A stretch of DNA of 64,000 bases from Strobilurus pachycystidiatus (GCA_019915135.1 JAHLMK010000016.1:496001-560000), one strand, 5' to 3'. Positions 1 through 12,453 are shown, counted from the stretch's first letter. Numbers and translations are program-made. Notes: a model not told the origin generated them from the sequence alone.

Positions 1-1189
1 GCGGTATGTCAAAATCCTCCCCCTCGTTCCACCTCACGTGGCCCCAGTTCAAATGGGATAAATTGGGCATGTCCAAGCTAGGTATCACCCAGCGCAAATC
101 ATCGTGGAAGCACACTGTCAACGAGGTGAGGAGTGGTAGAGTGATCTGCGTGAGAGGTGGTGGAAAGTGGTATTCATAGTACTCAATATCAATGCACAGT
201 GTTTTGAGCCCCACCATTTTGCGCAGATATTCCAGTTCCACTCCACCGTCACGACCGTAGGCATAGCTCGTGATCTGAGCCCAAGGAAGGGATAGAACGG
301 AGAGGGTATTGTCTAATGGGAGAACACGAAGTTTGCACAGGCGAGGCGCAGACCTGAAAGTATGGATTGGATCGCTGTTCTGAAGCGCGATTTCAAGGCA
401 CTCCAGACGAGGAAACATGTCCCCGTTCATTCTCTGAATGACACAGGCTGGGAGATCCAAGGTCGCACACCGCCACCGCTGCATGCCAACCTCAAGTATG
501 GGTAAAGCGGACTGCAGCATCGTTGCCAGTTTGCCATGATCATAGACAAGATCGACCGACAGATTGACCGACAAGGCACAATCCTGTGATCTCTCTGTGA
601 CTATGCCCAGCCTATGAATCCACCTGCGCACGGGGATCTCGGTGTACCGCACGAAAAGCAAGCAGACAGAAGACCAAAGATCGGGAAAGGAAAGTGCGAC
701 CGCTCTCCATCGCCGGCAGGTCTGAGAGATATTCCAAGATGGGTGTGCTGGTTCGAGAGAAGTTATGGCCTCGGGCCGCCAGTAGACGTCGGGCTCGAAG
801 ACAAGCTCGACGGCCCACAAGAAGATTTCGCGCAGTATCTCTGCTGCGATGGTGCGCAATGGATGGAGAATAATTTTGACGGTATCTAGTTGGGATTCCA
901 CCTGGTTCCGAGCGACTCTGAGCTCATCGATGGTCGTCTGTAATTCGGCAATTCTGGCATCGATGGCATGGATGGTGGAGAATGAATCTTGGGTTCCGCG
1001 CTCTAGGAAAGAGATATCGTCCAGGCTTGCAGCTTCGTTGGTCCCCAGGAGTTCCTCGATGCGAACATCCGACAGGTAGCTCGGCGCAGTGAAGTTCCTG
1101 CTACCGGCGCCGCAAAATGAACATGGACTATCAATAAGTCAGTGACACTGGGATCAGTTTGGAGCCGCATACACATACGCGGCGCTCAT
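1..1189 (-). CDS. F-box-like protein, truncated by the window start
   Basis: Likely substrate adaptor of an SCF ubiquitin ligase; C-terminal part lies outside the window. Start ATG at 1189; exon 1 is 1189-1179, intron 1178-1128 (51 nt, GTATGT...CTGAC...TAG), exon 2 runs open from 1127 to base 1. The N-terminus has the pattern seen in many agaricomycete F-box proteins: a CxxC motif (PCSFCGAG), a short region, a coiled coil (residues about 45-75, ending ARNQVESQLDTVK), then LHPLRTIAAEILREIF and CRRWRAVALSFPDLWSSVC, the F-box-like core. The remainder is leucine-rich and probably forms LRR-like repeats, as expected for the family. The target is unknown. Without the first intron the CxxC frame has an upstream stop, so the spliced start is preferred. 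Confidence 0.8.
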
Positions 1190-1999
1190 ATTGATGTATT
1201 CACTGCTCGACCAACGCGGGACTCAGAGAGCTGGAACGTGTTCAAGGCTCAGCGAGGGTCGAGGACTCGAGGTCGAGGTTAGGTGTCAAGTGCCGGCTAT
1301 CGGCCCGATGGCCCCTGGCAAATCCAGCGCAGCGTGCCGCGGCTCTCTCTCTCTAAGTCTTTCTCCCAACAACCTACGCGCAGTCCTTTCAACACCCGAG
1401 TCGCGCGACTATCGATTTAATCGGCCATTTGAATTACATAGTGAGAATACTCGGGCTCCCGGCTCATCCCGGCATGCACACTCGGACGCCTTGAAGTCGT
1501 ATCCAGGAAGGCACTCCCGACCTTGAGGTGGAACGAAGACCTCGGCTCAGCATCGCCATCATGGCTCGTCCGTGTCAGCTCCTCGTACCCTTGTAGAGCA
1601 CGAGTCTTTCAATTTCCTGCCATTCTTCAATCTAACTAACTCATCACGAGACCGCGACCGTCATTCGAATTCTGAATCCCCTCAGCCTGTACCCGACGAC
1701 ACCAAATTTGACACTTCAGTCCTCGTCCTTTCTTACTCACGACTACTAGGCTGATGGGAATATGAGCGGAATGAGACCAAAGTGGAAGCACAATGGCTTC
1801 TGTGTCTTAAAAAAGGTGTAGAACGGGCCTATATGACGCTTTTTCGCGTTTCCGGGACTCTTTCTTGAGGTTTTCAGGCGAAGTATATCTACACGCGGAG
1901 GAGCAGTACACCCTGCTGATGCCAAAAGGTGATACTTCGTTCACGACACATCAAGCGCCATGCATTGGGCATCGGATGTCTTTTCTATCTGCGATACAT
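1190..1999. other. Intergenic, no convincing gene
   Basis: Between the start of the F-box gene and the 3' end of the RlpA-like gene. Short open frames exist but none shows family resemblance, splice-compatible extension or a signal peptide. It probably contains the F-box promoter and the 3' UTR of the leftward gene. Confidence 0.5.
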
Positions 2000-2790
2000 T
2001 CAATCCAAATCTAAGAATTCCCAATGCGCCCCGTACAACCTTCCTTTGTCTTCATCCGCGAATTGGTCAAACAAACCCCGGGAGAGGTCTAAATCCCATG
2101 TCGCGCATCCTGTGCAACGGTCGACTATCTTGAGGTCTCTGGTGACATTGCCATCTGTGAGAGTAAATGTGAGGTCAATCACTCGGGCCAGAGAGCTGGG
2201 ACACGCACAGGTAAGCCGGACCTGCTTCTTACAGATGGGATTGTCGTTTGGATTGGAGGGAATCTTGGAACCACTGATTGCATTTATGAGCATTCGCAGA
2301 TGCGGCAGCAGCAACGAGCATGAGATGCTTACCCGAAACCATCAAACAAGCAGAAAGAGACAGCGGCAATGAAGTCGTCCGGGGAGTCAGTATTCCCGCA
2401 CGCATCCATGCCGACGTCGTAGAACGTCAGTTGCCCGGTGTGTGTTGAGGTATAATCAGCGGTCGGAACGGGCGTCTGGGCATAGACAACACCGCCCATT
2501 GTCCGGCTTTCACAACGACTTTCCGTGTGGTGATGGGCAGTGGGCGGGCTGGCGACGGTCGCCGTGCCAGTGGAAGTGAGTCCCGATGGAATCGGCGACG
2601 AGTGCCTGTGTGCAGTCGATGTGGGAGAAGGATTCAAGATGGTAGAACTCAAAGCCGTCGGGATGCGAGATTGCCCTCCGCATGTTCTGGAGAGACTTGG
2701 GTTCTTTTCTCGTGCGTGGTGCTTGCGGCCAGCCGTGAAGCCTGAGAAGACGAGGATTGTAAAGAGCGTGAGGCGAAGAATCAGGAACAT
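2000..2790 (-). CDS. Secreted RlpA-like double-psi beta-barrel protein
   Basis: Two exons, 2790-2333 and 2273-2000, split by a 59-nt intron (GTAAGC...CAG), give 243 aa. An upstream ATG at 2841 is possible, but the ATG at 2790 starts directly with a signal peptide (MFLILRLTLFTILVFSGF). A Ser/Thr/Pro-rich, low-complexity linker follows, then the domain: GQLTFYDVGMDACGNTDSPD, an ICKK segment, and the hallmark VDRCTGCATWDLDLS ending in LYGAHWEF. Four or more Cys in the domain can form the usual disulfides. Fungal members of this expansin/barwin-like family are extracellular and are thought to act at cell walls; enzymatic activity is not established. The gene stands alone. Confidence 0.85.
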
Positions 2791-3434
2791 GATAGTGGGA
2801 GATGTATTGTGGTTGTGGGGCTTCAGATGCCAGTGGTGCATTTATGTAGACACCCAAGAATGGACGGCAGGCAGACACCAGAAGAATGCTGCGATCCAAG
2901 ATGCAAAATATCAGAAGTGGGCATTCGTGCTGGACAATGATGCCAAGGTATGAGCTAGAAATAACAATTATTCTTCTGAGTAGAAAAGCGAGAAGTGAGC
3001 GACAGGCTCCTGCCAGCACGAGAAGAATCGTTCGGGGAACGGTGGTGGTCATTGCTCAAGAGGGCTACGGCTCCGGGATTCGGGCCGATTCCATTTTTGG
3101 ACTTTGCTCTTGACCATCGCCTCAGAGTCATTGTCACTTCCTCGTCGCCATTCCTCATGACACTCCTCCAACAATCTTCTGTCAGCTCAGCAATGCTCAG
3201 GACACACAATGACGGACGGCTACACCTACTGACAGGTGCGTCTCTAGGCACCGCCTCCGGGATTTTTTGGCTCACCTCGAAATCATGACCAGCCTGACTC
3301 GGGAATGCATAATGGACCATTGTAACGGAGAGACGTTGTGCTCGGATCAATGACAATGTCCCGTCTACCGGAAGTGGACACGGGCCTGTCCAAATTTCTA
3401 CAAAAGGCGCACCCACATTGCGCAGATCTCCATC
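2791..3434. other. Divergent intergenic region
   Basis: Lies between two divergently transcribed genes (RlpA-like leftward, ABC transporter rightward), so it should hold both promoters. A minus-strand open frame of 187 codons covers 2955-3518, but it overlaps the ABC start and has no recognisable features, so I do not call it. Confidence 0.45.
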
Positions 3435-5989
3435 ATGTATCCCACTACCCAGAAACTCCAGCGCAGGATGAGAACGCTTTTTATGGGCGTTTGGCGCGTG
3501 CACACACTCCCCAGACACTCTTCATTTCGTCGACACACGGACGACTTGCGCCAGGCCGTCCCGACCTTGTTTCAGCTCGGAACAGTCATCTACACGTTGC
3601 ACCCGACACTCTCGGTGGCGTACGGCCTTGTCGTGGTGTGTCTGGCATTCAATGTCCCGGTGGCCATGTTTATATCGAGTCGCCTCATACTATCGGTACG
3701 TGGCGCCATTTTGCCTCGACCACTGGCTTATCCGCCCCGTTCTCAGCTCGAAAGGACGGCCATCTCACATGCCAATAACGATCGCCAGATTGTTCCCTCA
3801 GTCTCATGGCTGTTGGCGCAAGTTATTTGGATGCTCTTCATGGCATTCCTAGGCTGGTACAAGTGCACTATTCGAATTTCCCTCCGTAGTTATGATATCT
3901 GACTTCATTTGAACAGAGATCAGACGTCTCGGAAGCTCGACCGTCTTGTGGACGCCTATTTTGAGGCCCTTCAGCTCGACGGTAATTAACTTTACGACAA
4001 CCTACAGCTTGGAGCCCAGGTGCTGACGACGTAGTAGATCGCCTCAATGCGCCATCGAGTCTGAATGTCTCCTTCAGTGTGGCTGACACACTACCGAAGA
4101 CTGATATCCTACGCACAGTTACGACCGTGCTAAGTTTCTTTCTACAATTGGTCTCGACCTTCAGCCAGCTTCTTCTCTCCGCGCAGTTGGCCAAGTCGCT
4201 CAACGATCCAGTTTTTGTGGCGCTTTCATTTGTTGGTCCGGTCCGGCATCTCCTTTCCGAAAACAGGTCATTCGGCGCTAAGTTTTGTCAGTAACAGCCG
4301 TTCCAGAGTCAGAATGCCGGCTAATGTTTTGCAAGACTACGTTGCTGAATGTGCGAACAAGGCCTATGCAATGAAAGCTGCCATGAAAACGATGGCTGGT
4401 TCGAAACATCATCGATCGGAGATGCTTGATCCTCGCTTAAGAGAATATGTCTCAAATGGTAAGCTGAACCACTCCATCTCTAACTGTGATTCATGTGTTA
4501 CAGAATATCGACGGGCGTCCGCCGAGGTCCAAGAGGTCGACGACGATGTTCCAGACCTCCAATATCAGCGAGCGAATGCTACGTCTCTTGCGAACATTCT
4601 GCTCGCTTGCCTGTCAGCCGATATCACAACGGTCAGTCCAATTTATGCTACCCACCGCGAAATGGATGATGGAGCTATATACTCCAATAGATCTATTATG
4701 TAGGTCAAGCGATCTTTGATCCGGCTAGTTTCTCCCTGGCGTCTTTCTCCGTGTCTCAGCAGTTCTCGTGGTCTCTCGAACGTACCATCACCAGCCTCGG
4801 TGCGGATTTCGAGCACTACCAGCATCAAATGACAAGTTTGCAATCATTATCTCGACTTTGTCGGCTACACGAACGGCCACCCTCCTCCTCGGTGGTTTCG
4901 ACCACAAATCCAACTCCAAAGGAATTGCGGGAGTACAAGCCTTCGCTGAAAGGAAGGGCACTACAGCTCAAGTGCTTTCTTTTTCTTTTTTCGTGTCTCT
5001 ATTTACTGATGACTCGACCTAGGAATGTTTGCCTTTCGCATCCCAATGGCTCTGATGGTCACTCCCTTGTCCTCAAGAACATAAGCCTGACCATCGATTC
5101 CGGCAAGATCGTTGTCGTCGTTGGGAAAAACGGGTGCGGGAAGACTAGTCTTGTGAACCTTCTCACCATGCAAGTGGCGCCGACAGAGGGCGAAATCTTG
5201 GTCAATTCTTTGCCTATGTCTTCGTATCGCGCGACGGATCTGCGGCGGGCGACTTGTATTTTTAACCAGACCTCCGCGGACAGGCTCTTCCCTCTGAGCG
5301 TGGTGGACAACATTGGCATCGGGCGGCCTCAGTCCATCAAGGATCGGGACCTCGTCGATCTTGCTATTGAGCGAAGTGGCCTCGACATGTCAAAGTTCAA
5401 GGATGGTGCTGATACTTACGTCGAGGTTCCTGTCCATCCGGTCTGCAACTGGCTCCCGTACGACAGCGACATTGACGAAGAGTCCGCTTCAATTCTGAAC
5501 GCAAGACGAATGCAATCTTACGCTGCGCAAAACCTCTCTGGAGGCGAGAGGCAGCGCATCGTAGCGTAAATGCTTTGGCGCTTTTTCTGAACCCATGCTG
5601 ACTGTTCTCTGCAGGGCGAAGACGTTCATGCGAATGCATAACAATGCGGACGATGCAGCGCATCTAGACTTCGTGGCCTTGGACGAACCGATGTCTGCGA
5701 CCGATGCGGAAGGAGAGAAGACGATCATCGATAACCTGGTTCAAATGCGGGAAGGACGAACGATGGTTTTCGTGACGCATAGGTTTGGGCACCTCACGAA
5801 GGCAGCTGATATGATTGTGTGAGTGTCTCTCTCCGTGACTTGTTCGTTCACTGATTTACATGCGACGTCTCCAGCTGTATGAAGAATGGCGAGATACACG
5901 AGGTAGGCACACACCACGAGCTCATGTCGCGGAACGGGGAGTATGCTTCTCTTTACCGCATACAAGCGGAAGCTTTCAATGATGACTAG
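3435..5989 (+). CDS. ABC half-transporter-like protein, copy 1
   Basis: Ten exons: 3435-3695, 3747-3862, 3917-3981, 4038-4266, 4313-4458, 4504-4631, 4691-4971, 5023-5565, 5615-5818, 5875-5989; phases join cleanly to 695 aa. The first 400 residues contain scattered hydrophobic segments but not an obvious six-helix ABC domain. The C-terminal nucleotide-binding domain is complete: Walker A GKNGCGKT (about residue 442), signature LSGGERQR (about 579), Walker B DFVALDEP (about 608) and H-loop FVTHRF. The protein presumably pairs with itself or a partner and couples ATP hydrolysis to membrane transport; the substrate is unknown. Start could also be the ATG at 3468. The donor at 3863 (GTGCAC) is weak and was chosen because it restores frame and matches the paralogue. 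A paralogue lies at 57014-59637. Confidence 0.8.
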
Positions 5990-6258
5990 TGCGCATCCTT
6001 TCGTTATTACGCCTTGTACTCGAGTATAGACGGTCCGTGAATATAATATCTATTCATCACCGTTGCTGCCAAGAGAACTCTCATCTGTCAAAAGTTAACT
6101 AGGGCCAACGATTTCGAAGCCCACTGGTTATGACGTGAAACAAGCTCCATAAAACTCTGGGAGGGAGTTGAATCGGAGATCAATAGCTCGTTCGTCCAGT
6201 CCCCACGATGTTGTCCTCACTAGTGAGTTGAACGTGTTCGAGTACATTCCACATAAAT

Positions 6259-7483
6259 ATGAGGAGCTGTCAGGTCCTTCTTCTCGCAGTAGGCCTCGCT
6301 TCAGCCACTCACAAATCGCACGAAATTCCGAAGAGAGCCACCGACGACCAGATTGCTGCCAGCTACTCTTTGACTCCGGCCAGTATAGCGTCGTTGACGC
6401 TACCCTCAACAGCTATCCCATCGGCGACAGCTGCCCAAGCATGGATTGAGAGCCATTGGGGATATGTCACCGGCGAATCCGAGTACATCTCCTTTGCGAA
6501 GGATCCATACGATGCGAGCAACACTGAATTTGTGTTACGCGTGGAGTATCCAAACGGTTCGTATGCGCATAGTCCTGTGGGCGAAGGTGGCGCTGGGCTG
6601 TATCTCAACCCGTTCGAGAAGGGCGTCCAGAGGGCTATGTTCACCTACGAGGTTGCGTTCAGCAAAGGTGCTTTCTTATCTGTTTGTCGAGTCTTCCCTG
6701 TGTTGTTTATGGTTGGTATCAGGCTGGGACTTCGTTAAAGGCGGAAAGCTTCTTGGTTTGTTTGGAGGCCAGGTGGGCGAACACTGCTCGGGTGGCATCT
6801 ATACAGCTACCTGCTTCTCAACGCGAAGTGAGTGTCGATCAAGAAGGTACCTCCTCTTCAAGCACTGAAGACCGAGTTAGTTGTCTGGCGAGCTGAAGGG
6901 AACGCAGAAGGTCTGTTCACAAAACTTTGCGAATCTTTCGTTGACGAGTGGACGCACTATAGTCTATGCCTATGTTCCCAGTTATGATGGTTTCGACACC
7001 GCCAGTGATATCATAGCAAGCTCTTCCTCCTACGGGTACTCTGTCAATCGCGGCAGTTGGCAGTTCACGGTTGGCGAGTGCGCCTGTATACTCGACTGTC
7101 ATGATCTTCCGTCCTGATGCCACCTACAGTTGGCAAAAAGTCTCCATCATTGTGATTCTGAACTCAGATCCCAACTCATTGTCGACGGAAGCTAACGGAG
7201 GTCTCTCCATCTACTTCAACGATAAACATGTATTCACCCACAACTACTTCATCTTCACCACCAAACCCTCCGTGGACATTACGAGTATCTTCTTCTCTAC
7301 ATTCTTCGGCGGTAGCTCCGAAGAATACGCCAGCAAAGGCGGATATGCTTACTTCAGGAACATGAAGGTCCGTCGCTCCCTCCCGACTGTTTTCACTCCT
7401 GTTCAGGCGTTCTTCAGTCTTATTATGGTACCGCATCTTCTACTGTTACAGCTAGTCTCGAGGTACCGACATATCCGTCGTAA
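6259..7483 (+). CDS. Polysaccharide lyase family 14-like protein
   Basis: Six exons (6259-6667, 6723-6827, 6881-6910, 6963-7077, 7130-7367, 7418-7483) encode 320 aa. Residues 1-17 are a signal peptide (MRSCQVLLLAVGLASA), so the product is secreted. The PL14-like domain shows HWGYVTGESEYISFAKDP near residue 65, the conserved WDFVKGGKLLGLFGG after the first intron, the short CSGG segment, CFSTR, a WRAEG element carried by a 30-nt micro-exon, YAYVPSYDGFD, and a C-terminal Y-rich strand (GGYAYFRN). Fungal PL14 proteins cleave acidic polysaccharides by beta-elimination; the exact glycan is not predictable. Splice choices were guided by the family motif order and by phase. The micro-exon makes automatic models likely to fail here. 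Confidence 0.75.
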
Positions 7484-7532
7484 GAATACATATAATTGCA
7501 TTAACTGCATACGTTATATAATGAATATCAAG

Positions 7533-8453
7533 TTAAGAGATTGTCCGACCACGTTCAACAGTCCATCGCCCTTCTCTACCAAACTCGAAGCGTTGCTTGT
7601 GATCGTTCAAGGATTCTACTGCATCACCAAAGCGACCTGCAGGTCTCTGCACTAGCTGAACCTCCACCCCAGAGAGCATACTCAGCTTCTCTGCCATGAT
7701 GTACATGTCGTTCAAGCGATGGTCCACCTCGTCAACTTGAGGTGCTCCACCGAGCGGCGGATCAGGCGACGGATCGCGCGTTATGGAAAAGTCCACTTCC
7801 ACCAGTATATTTCTGAGGGTGGGAGGGAGAAGCTGACTCGGTTCATCGCCTGCCTGTGAATCAGGGCGCAATCCCAGTCCCCGCTCGATGTCTTGCAGCG
7901 TGACGCACCCTTCCGTAACGTACAGATGCGTGATCCTGGGCGCCATCGACAGGATGAATGTGCGCAAGGGAGTCCATCTATTCAGATGACCCGATAGATT
8001 CGCGTGAAGACGCGAAAGTGAAGGGAGGTGACACGTCTTCAAGAGGAACAGACCATACACCGTGAGCTCCTCTAGGCATCGCATCGTGATCCTTTCGGGA
8101 AAAATGGACGTGCCGGAGTCAAGGAAAAGCAAATGGACGGTGAGGGATATCAGCGTAGCGGAAAGGGCGTTGAACACGGCGTGTAACGCCTCGATCAAGG
8201 TAATTTTGGACACTCCGGGAGAGAAGCCAAAAGCGATAGCGAGATGGAAGACATCGACCGCTCTCCCCTCGAGATGGTTCCGGAGACCAATCACTTGCGC
8301 AGCGCTCGTCAGATGTAATGAACGCATTTGAAGTGGTTCTACGAGCGCTTGAAAGTGTCGGCAGGTGCTGGACAGGGCGCGTCCAGAGGAGCCATCGTCT
8401 GTGCACGTATACTCAAATATGAGTATCCACATCTCGGAGGGAAACTCAATCAT
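7533..8453 (-). CDS. F-box-like protein, single exon
   Basis: An uninterrupted 306-codon frame starts MIEFPSEMWILIFEY, a compact F-box-like N-terminus, followed by CRHFQALVEPL. The rest is leucine-rich with repeated SLT..LHL, LEELTVYG and LRTFILS type segments, consistent with degenerate leucine-rich repeats. It would act as an SCF substrate adaptor; no target can be proposed. It is convergent with the PL14 gene, the two stops being about 50 bp apart, and tandem with the kinase gene upstream on the same strand. Confidence 0.75.
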   Translation of the reverse strand: MIEFPSEMWILIFEYTCTDDGSSGRALSSTCRHFQALVEPLQMRSLHLTSAAQVIGLRNHLEGRAVDVFHLAIAFGFSPGVSKITLIEALHAVFNALSATLISLTVHLLFLDSGTSIFPERITMRCLEELTVYGLFLLKTCHLPSLSRLHANLSGHLNRWTPLRTFILSMAPRITHLYVTEGCVTLQDIERGLGLRPDSQAGDEPSQLLPPTLRNILVEVDFSITRDPSPDPPLGGAPQVDEVDHRLNDMYIMAEKLSMLSGVEVQLVQRPAGRFGDAVESLNDHKQRFEFGREGRWTVERGRTIS

Positions 8454-8777
8454 CGTTTGGGCTGACTTTTGCTTGTGAGGGTACGGAAGGAAAGGCTGTA
8501 CAGTCCCATTTTGGGTATGTACGTCTTGTTACACCTCAGACAATCTCGTACTACGTCACGCGACGATGTTTTCTCAGCGTCACTGTCAGCAATTGAGTAT
8601 ACCAATCAGCAAACCATGTTCCACACTAAATATATGCAAGATGTATCTAAAGCAATCATAGGACCTGTAACGCTCATAGCTATAAAAAAAAGGAGTGCAA
8701 TTAAAGTCCTTTGCGTAGATGGAGAGAGAGAAAACTTGAGAGTGGGTAGATGAACAATAAGATAACCATAGGGTATA
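8454..8777. other. Short intergenic region
   Basis: Promoter of the F-box gene and 3' UTR of the PAK-like kinase gene. AT-rich stretches occur near 8600-8720; no further gene seen. Confidence 0.4.
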
Positions 8778-11700
8778 TCATGACGGGGGTAAATATTCAG
8801 ATTCCTCGCGTTCCTGAAGAACCTTTTCAATCGCCGTACACTGCGACAAGACTTGGACGATGACGATGCGTCCGCATGCGTTGTTGATGAAAGAGTTCTG
8901 ACAATGGTTAAGGGACTGCGGAAGCTCGGAATGGACTGGAAGGGACGTACTTTGCCGAGATCAGCGGGCGTTGGTCGTGAGGGAGCGGGCTCGGAACAAG
9001 CACGCAAGAAGTCGCGGAAGGCAGGAGAATAGAGCTCCGGTTGTGTCAGCGGTGGCCATCGGTCATCCACCGCTGATGCACTGGAAAAGGGCGGTTCAGC
9101 TTCGGCCATTTCCCATACTGTCGCGCCGAAGGACCATATGTCGATTTTCATGGGGTCGTAAGGGCCTCTGTGAGAAGTTGAGCATCAACGTGGATTGGAG
9201 ATCAGACAAGACGGCGTACGCTCTGACTTCCGGTGCCTGCCAGTACAAGACACCGACCTGATCTGTGCATGGAGGTGACGATGGCGTTACTTGGACAGCA
9301 TTCGAAAAGTCGGCTAGCAGTTCGGTTAGAAACGGAAAGAACCTCAAGACAGAATAGACGAACTGAGTTTCAGGAAACCTTCGCTGTTGATAAGTAGGTT
9401 ATCTGAACGAAGGTCCCGATGCGCGATGCCGTGCGCATGAAGAAATTGTAGTGCTTCAAGAGTCTTAAGAAATGTCAGCAAACGAAGAGTTCAACAAAAA
9501 CAGAAACACATACATCGCTCGCAAATCTCGCCATCATCCTCTCCTGCAACATCAACCCCTCCCCTACCAGCCCAATAATATCCGCCAAACTCCTCTCCAT
9601 CAACTCCATCCGTATCCAAAGCGCATCGTCCTGCAGGTCCACATACACCGCATCCAAGCTAAGAACATGCGTGTGTCCCAACCCCTTGAGCATCCTCAGC
9701 TCCCTCTCCAGGTCCATCAGCTTGTCGCTCCCCGAAGGCGCGATCGCCACACACTTGATCGCCACCAGCGACTTGACGCCCTTCGCCACATTCTCGCTGT
9801 CCCGCGCCTTGACGAGCGGCGGCAGCTTGAGCTTGTGCAGGTTCTCGCGCCCCAGCGTCGCAGCATACACCGACCCGCTCTCTCCCTCCGCAATCTCCTG
9901 CAGGTCGAGATAATAATCCCGAGGGTCTATGGGCTCGTCGATGAACTCTTCTAAGGGTCTAACCACCTCCGAGAGCCAGCCGCGGTAGCGCGGCGCGGGT
10001 GTCATCGGCGTGAGGCCGCCTGTCAGCGGACCAGGCGACCCTCTGGCCGCACTGATCATAATCGTCGGCCGCGAAATCGCCATGCTCGTCCGAGACGAGA
10101 CGTTCATATGCTGCACCTCCTCCTCCATCTCATACGACCCTCCGTCCGACTCCTCTTCGTCCTCTTCGTCGTCTAGTTCATGATCGTGATCGTGATGCTC
10201 TACCTTGACACCGAACGTATCAGTTCGCAAAAGTGAATGGTGCTCGGGTTCGAACTTGATTCGCGTCGGGTCCGGAGAAAGCTCTCCCGTGTAGTACAAG
10301 AGCGAAGAAGACTCCCTATCAGGATCAGTTGGCGTTTCCTGACTCAGACTCGACGACGTGCTCCCCGACCCTTCCTCGCTCCCAAAGTGCGAACTCAACG
10401 GCGAAGCCGGATGCCCAGAACTGTCCGGCCTTCGCCCCATAAACTCTGCAGTCGTCGGTGACGGCAGCAATCCACCCGTTCCTTCCTCCTCTCCCATCCC
10501 AGGCAGGATCGGTGAATGCTTCTTGTCCACCATGTTAGCAACCGCCCTCCTCGCGACGCTCGCATTCCGCACTATAGTCGTAGCGGTCACCGTCACCGTC
10601 GACGTCGTAGACAAGCTGCTCCGACTAGAATCTCTCCGTCCGTCCCCGCTCCCAGCACTCAAGTAGCTGTGTCGATCGGTGTCATCCTCCTCATCCAGCC
10701 ACCCACTGCTCAGTCTATCAGGATTGATCCTAGCCCCCTCCGAAAGTCCAGGAAACTCTGGCAACGTTGGACTTTGACTCGCAGTCAGCGCTGGCGAGGA
10801 GCACGATTTACCGGAAGCAGGCTGGAACTGATGGTCCCACGCCCAAGACGCTGAAGAAAGCGGCGCGGATGAAGGAGGTCCCATCGACAGCGTCTCGCCT
10901 TCCTCTCCCTCGTCTAGGCCCCCGTTCACGAGGACCGGTGGTATCAGTGGAGGCGCTCGACTGACACTCGGACTGCCCGTGGCACTGATTGATGGAGAGG
11001 ATCCAGACATGAACGAGTAAGATGGCGACGTGGTTCCTGCTGTCGCTCGATTACTGAACCCTGCACTTCCACTCGCACTCGCACTCTTAGGGCTGTCAGA
11101 CATCTCGCTTGGTATAGAACTGATCAATGCCTCGCTCCATAGGCTCAAGTCCGATAGATCTTCGGCGTGTAATGACAGTCTCGGAGGTAAGGCTGTGAAC
11201 CGTTTCGAGCGCCTCCTGGAGCTGCGTTTCGAAGAGGCGATTGAGGCGTCACTCGGTGTGCGCTGTGGTGGCGGTGGCTGTGGGGGTGCGTCGTAAAGGG
11301 CCCGGTCCTTTCTGTCTGCGGGATAAGCGAGCCCCATAGGACTAACAGAGCTGTCGTATGCGGGTGGTGGACTAGTCATGCCATTGGCCACATGAAATCT
11401 GCGGGTGGGTGGAGTAGAAGAAGTGCCGATAGATGCAACGGCCGGGAATGCGGAATGATCAAGATTGGCCGCGGGGCTGTCTGACCGAAGTGATGGCGAG
11501 AACGACGAGCTGGAGTCGTTCCGTATTCTGGAGCGGCTGGGTGGGGTGGTATGGGTGGATGATGGTAGCGATGCATTTGATGGCGAGGTGATGACCGGGA
11601 TCGGCGGCCTGGCCTGGTTTTGAAGGGAGGCTTCGGAGTACTGCCTCGGAAGAGAGGTCGAGCGGGGTGTGGGTCGAGTCAATACGGAGGCGGAGGACGA

Positions 11701-12453
11701 GGTGTGTATGGAGGTGGAAGGGGAGTTTGGTCGGTCGTTGTATAGGTACTGCGAAGCCGGCGAACGCGCTCCTGCTCTTCTAGCCTGCTGTATTGCCGCA
11801 ATCTCACCCTCCGAGAGCCCAGCTTCAGCCAATTGGGTCGTCCACGAGGGAGGCAGACCCGCGAGGCTAGATGGGGTCAGCCAGGATTAAGAATCAAAAT
11901 AATAGAAGGACGTACTTGTCGTCGACGTGTAGGTTGTGCTGCAAGGCGTGAGGCAGGATCCTTCAAGGAATGAGACACTGAGACGTACCTGGAAGTTCCA
12001 TGGGAGTGAGATGCCATCATCGTTAGAGTCAAAGGACTGCGATGGGGACTGGGTTGAGGGCTCCGCCGTGCTTTTCAAGGACGGACTGCGCGGGCTGCGC
12101 TTGAACTTGAAAAAGCCAGACTTTTTCGGCGCGAGCGTGTGGGTCGTGTCTGGGGAATACGAGACGGCGGACGCCGCAGAGGACACGAGAGACATGGAGG
12201 AGCTGCTCGGGTGGGCAATGGTGCTCTGTTTGTGGGGGAACTGGTACTGGAAGGGCGTCGACAGAGGGGAGCTGGGGACAGAGAGCGAGTCCGGAGTGAG
12301 TGACGCAAGTGACCGGTTGTTAAGGTAGTACGGATCCTTTGGCGGTGGAGGCGGCGGAAGAGACCCGTCCTTGTCTTTCTTGGAAAGCTTGAACACGTTG
12401 AACGTCGAGAACCGCGACGCCTTGCCGTTCGCGCCGGCGCTGGAGGTCGCCAT
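8778..12453 (-). CDS. PAK/Ste20-type protein kinase with CRIB domain
   Basis: Seven exons: 12453-11989, 11938-11916 (23-nt micro-exon), 11866-9514, 9463-9364, 9313-9220, 9167-8951, 8897-8778; 1,123 aa. A CRIB/PBD motif built across three exons ([25 protein letters not shown]) at about residues 148-172 predicts binding of GTP-bound Cdc42/Rac. About 600 residues of Ser/Pro-rich, presumably disordered sequence follow, including an acidic run ([12 protein letters not shown]). The kinase domain starts near residue 800: glycine loop GESGSV, VAIK lysine, HRDLRSDN catalytic loop and APEVR. The metal-binding motif reads DFS, not DFG; the Asp is kept. Such kinases act in polarity, septation and morphogenesis. 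The C-terminus is tentative from the last intron (8950-8898) on. Confidence 0.85.

Noticed and set aside
2955..3518. 187-codon minus-strand ORF
   Set aside because: Overlaps the start of the ABC gene, has no motif and no splice partner; likely a shadow frame in GC-rich promoter sequence.
9472..9954. Plus-strand ORFs opposite the PAK-like kinase
   Set aside because: Pro/His/Leu-rich translations are mirror images of the Ser/Arg-rich kinase coding strand; no independent features.
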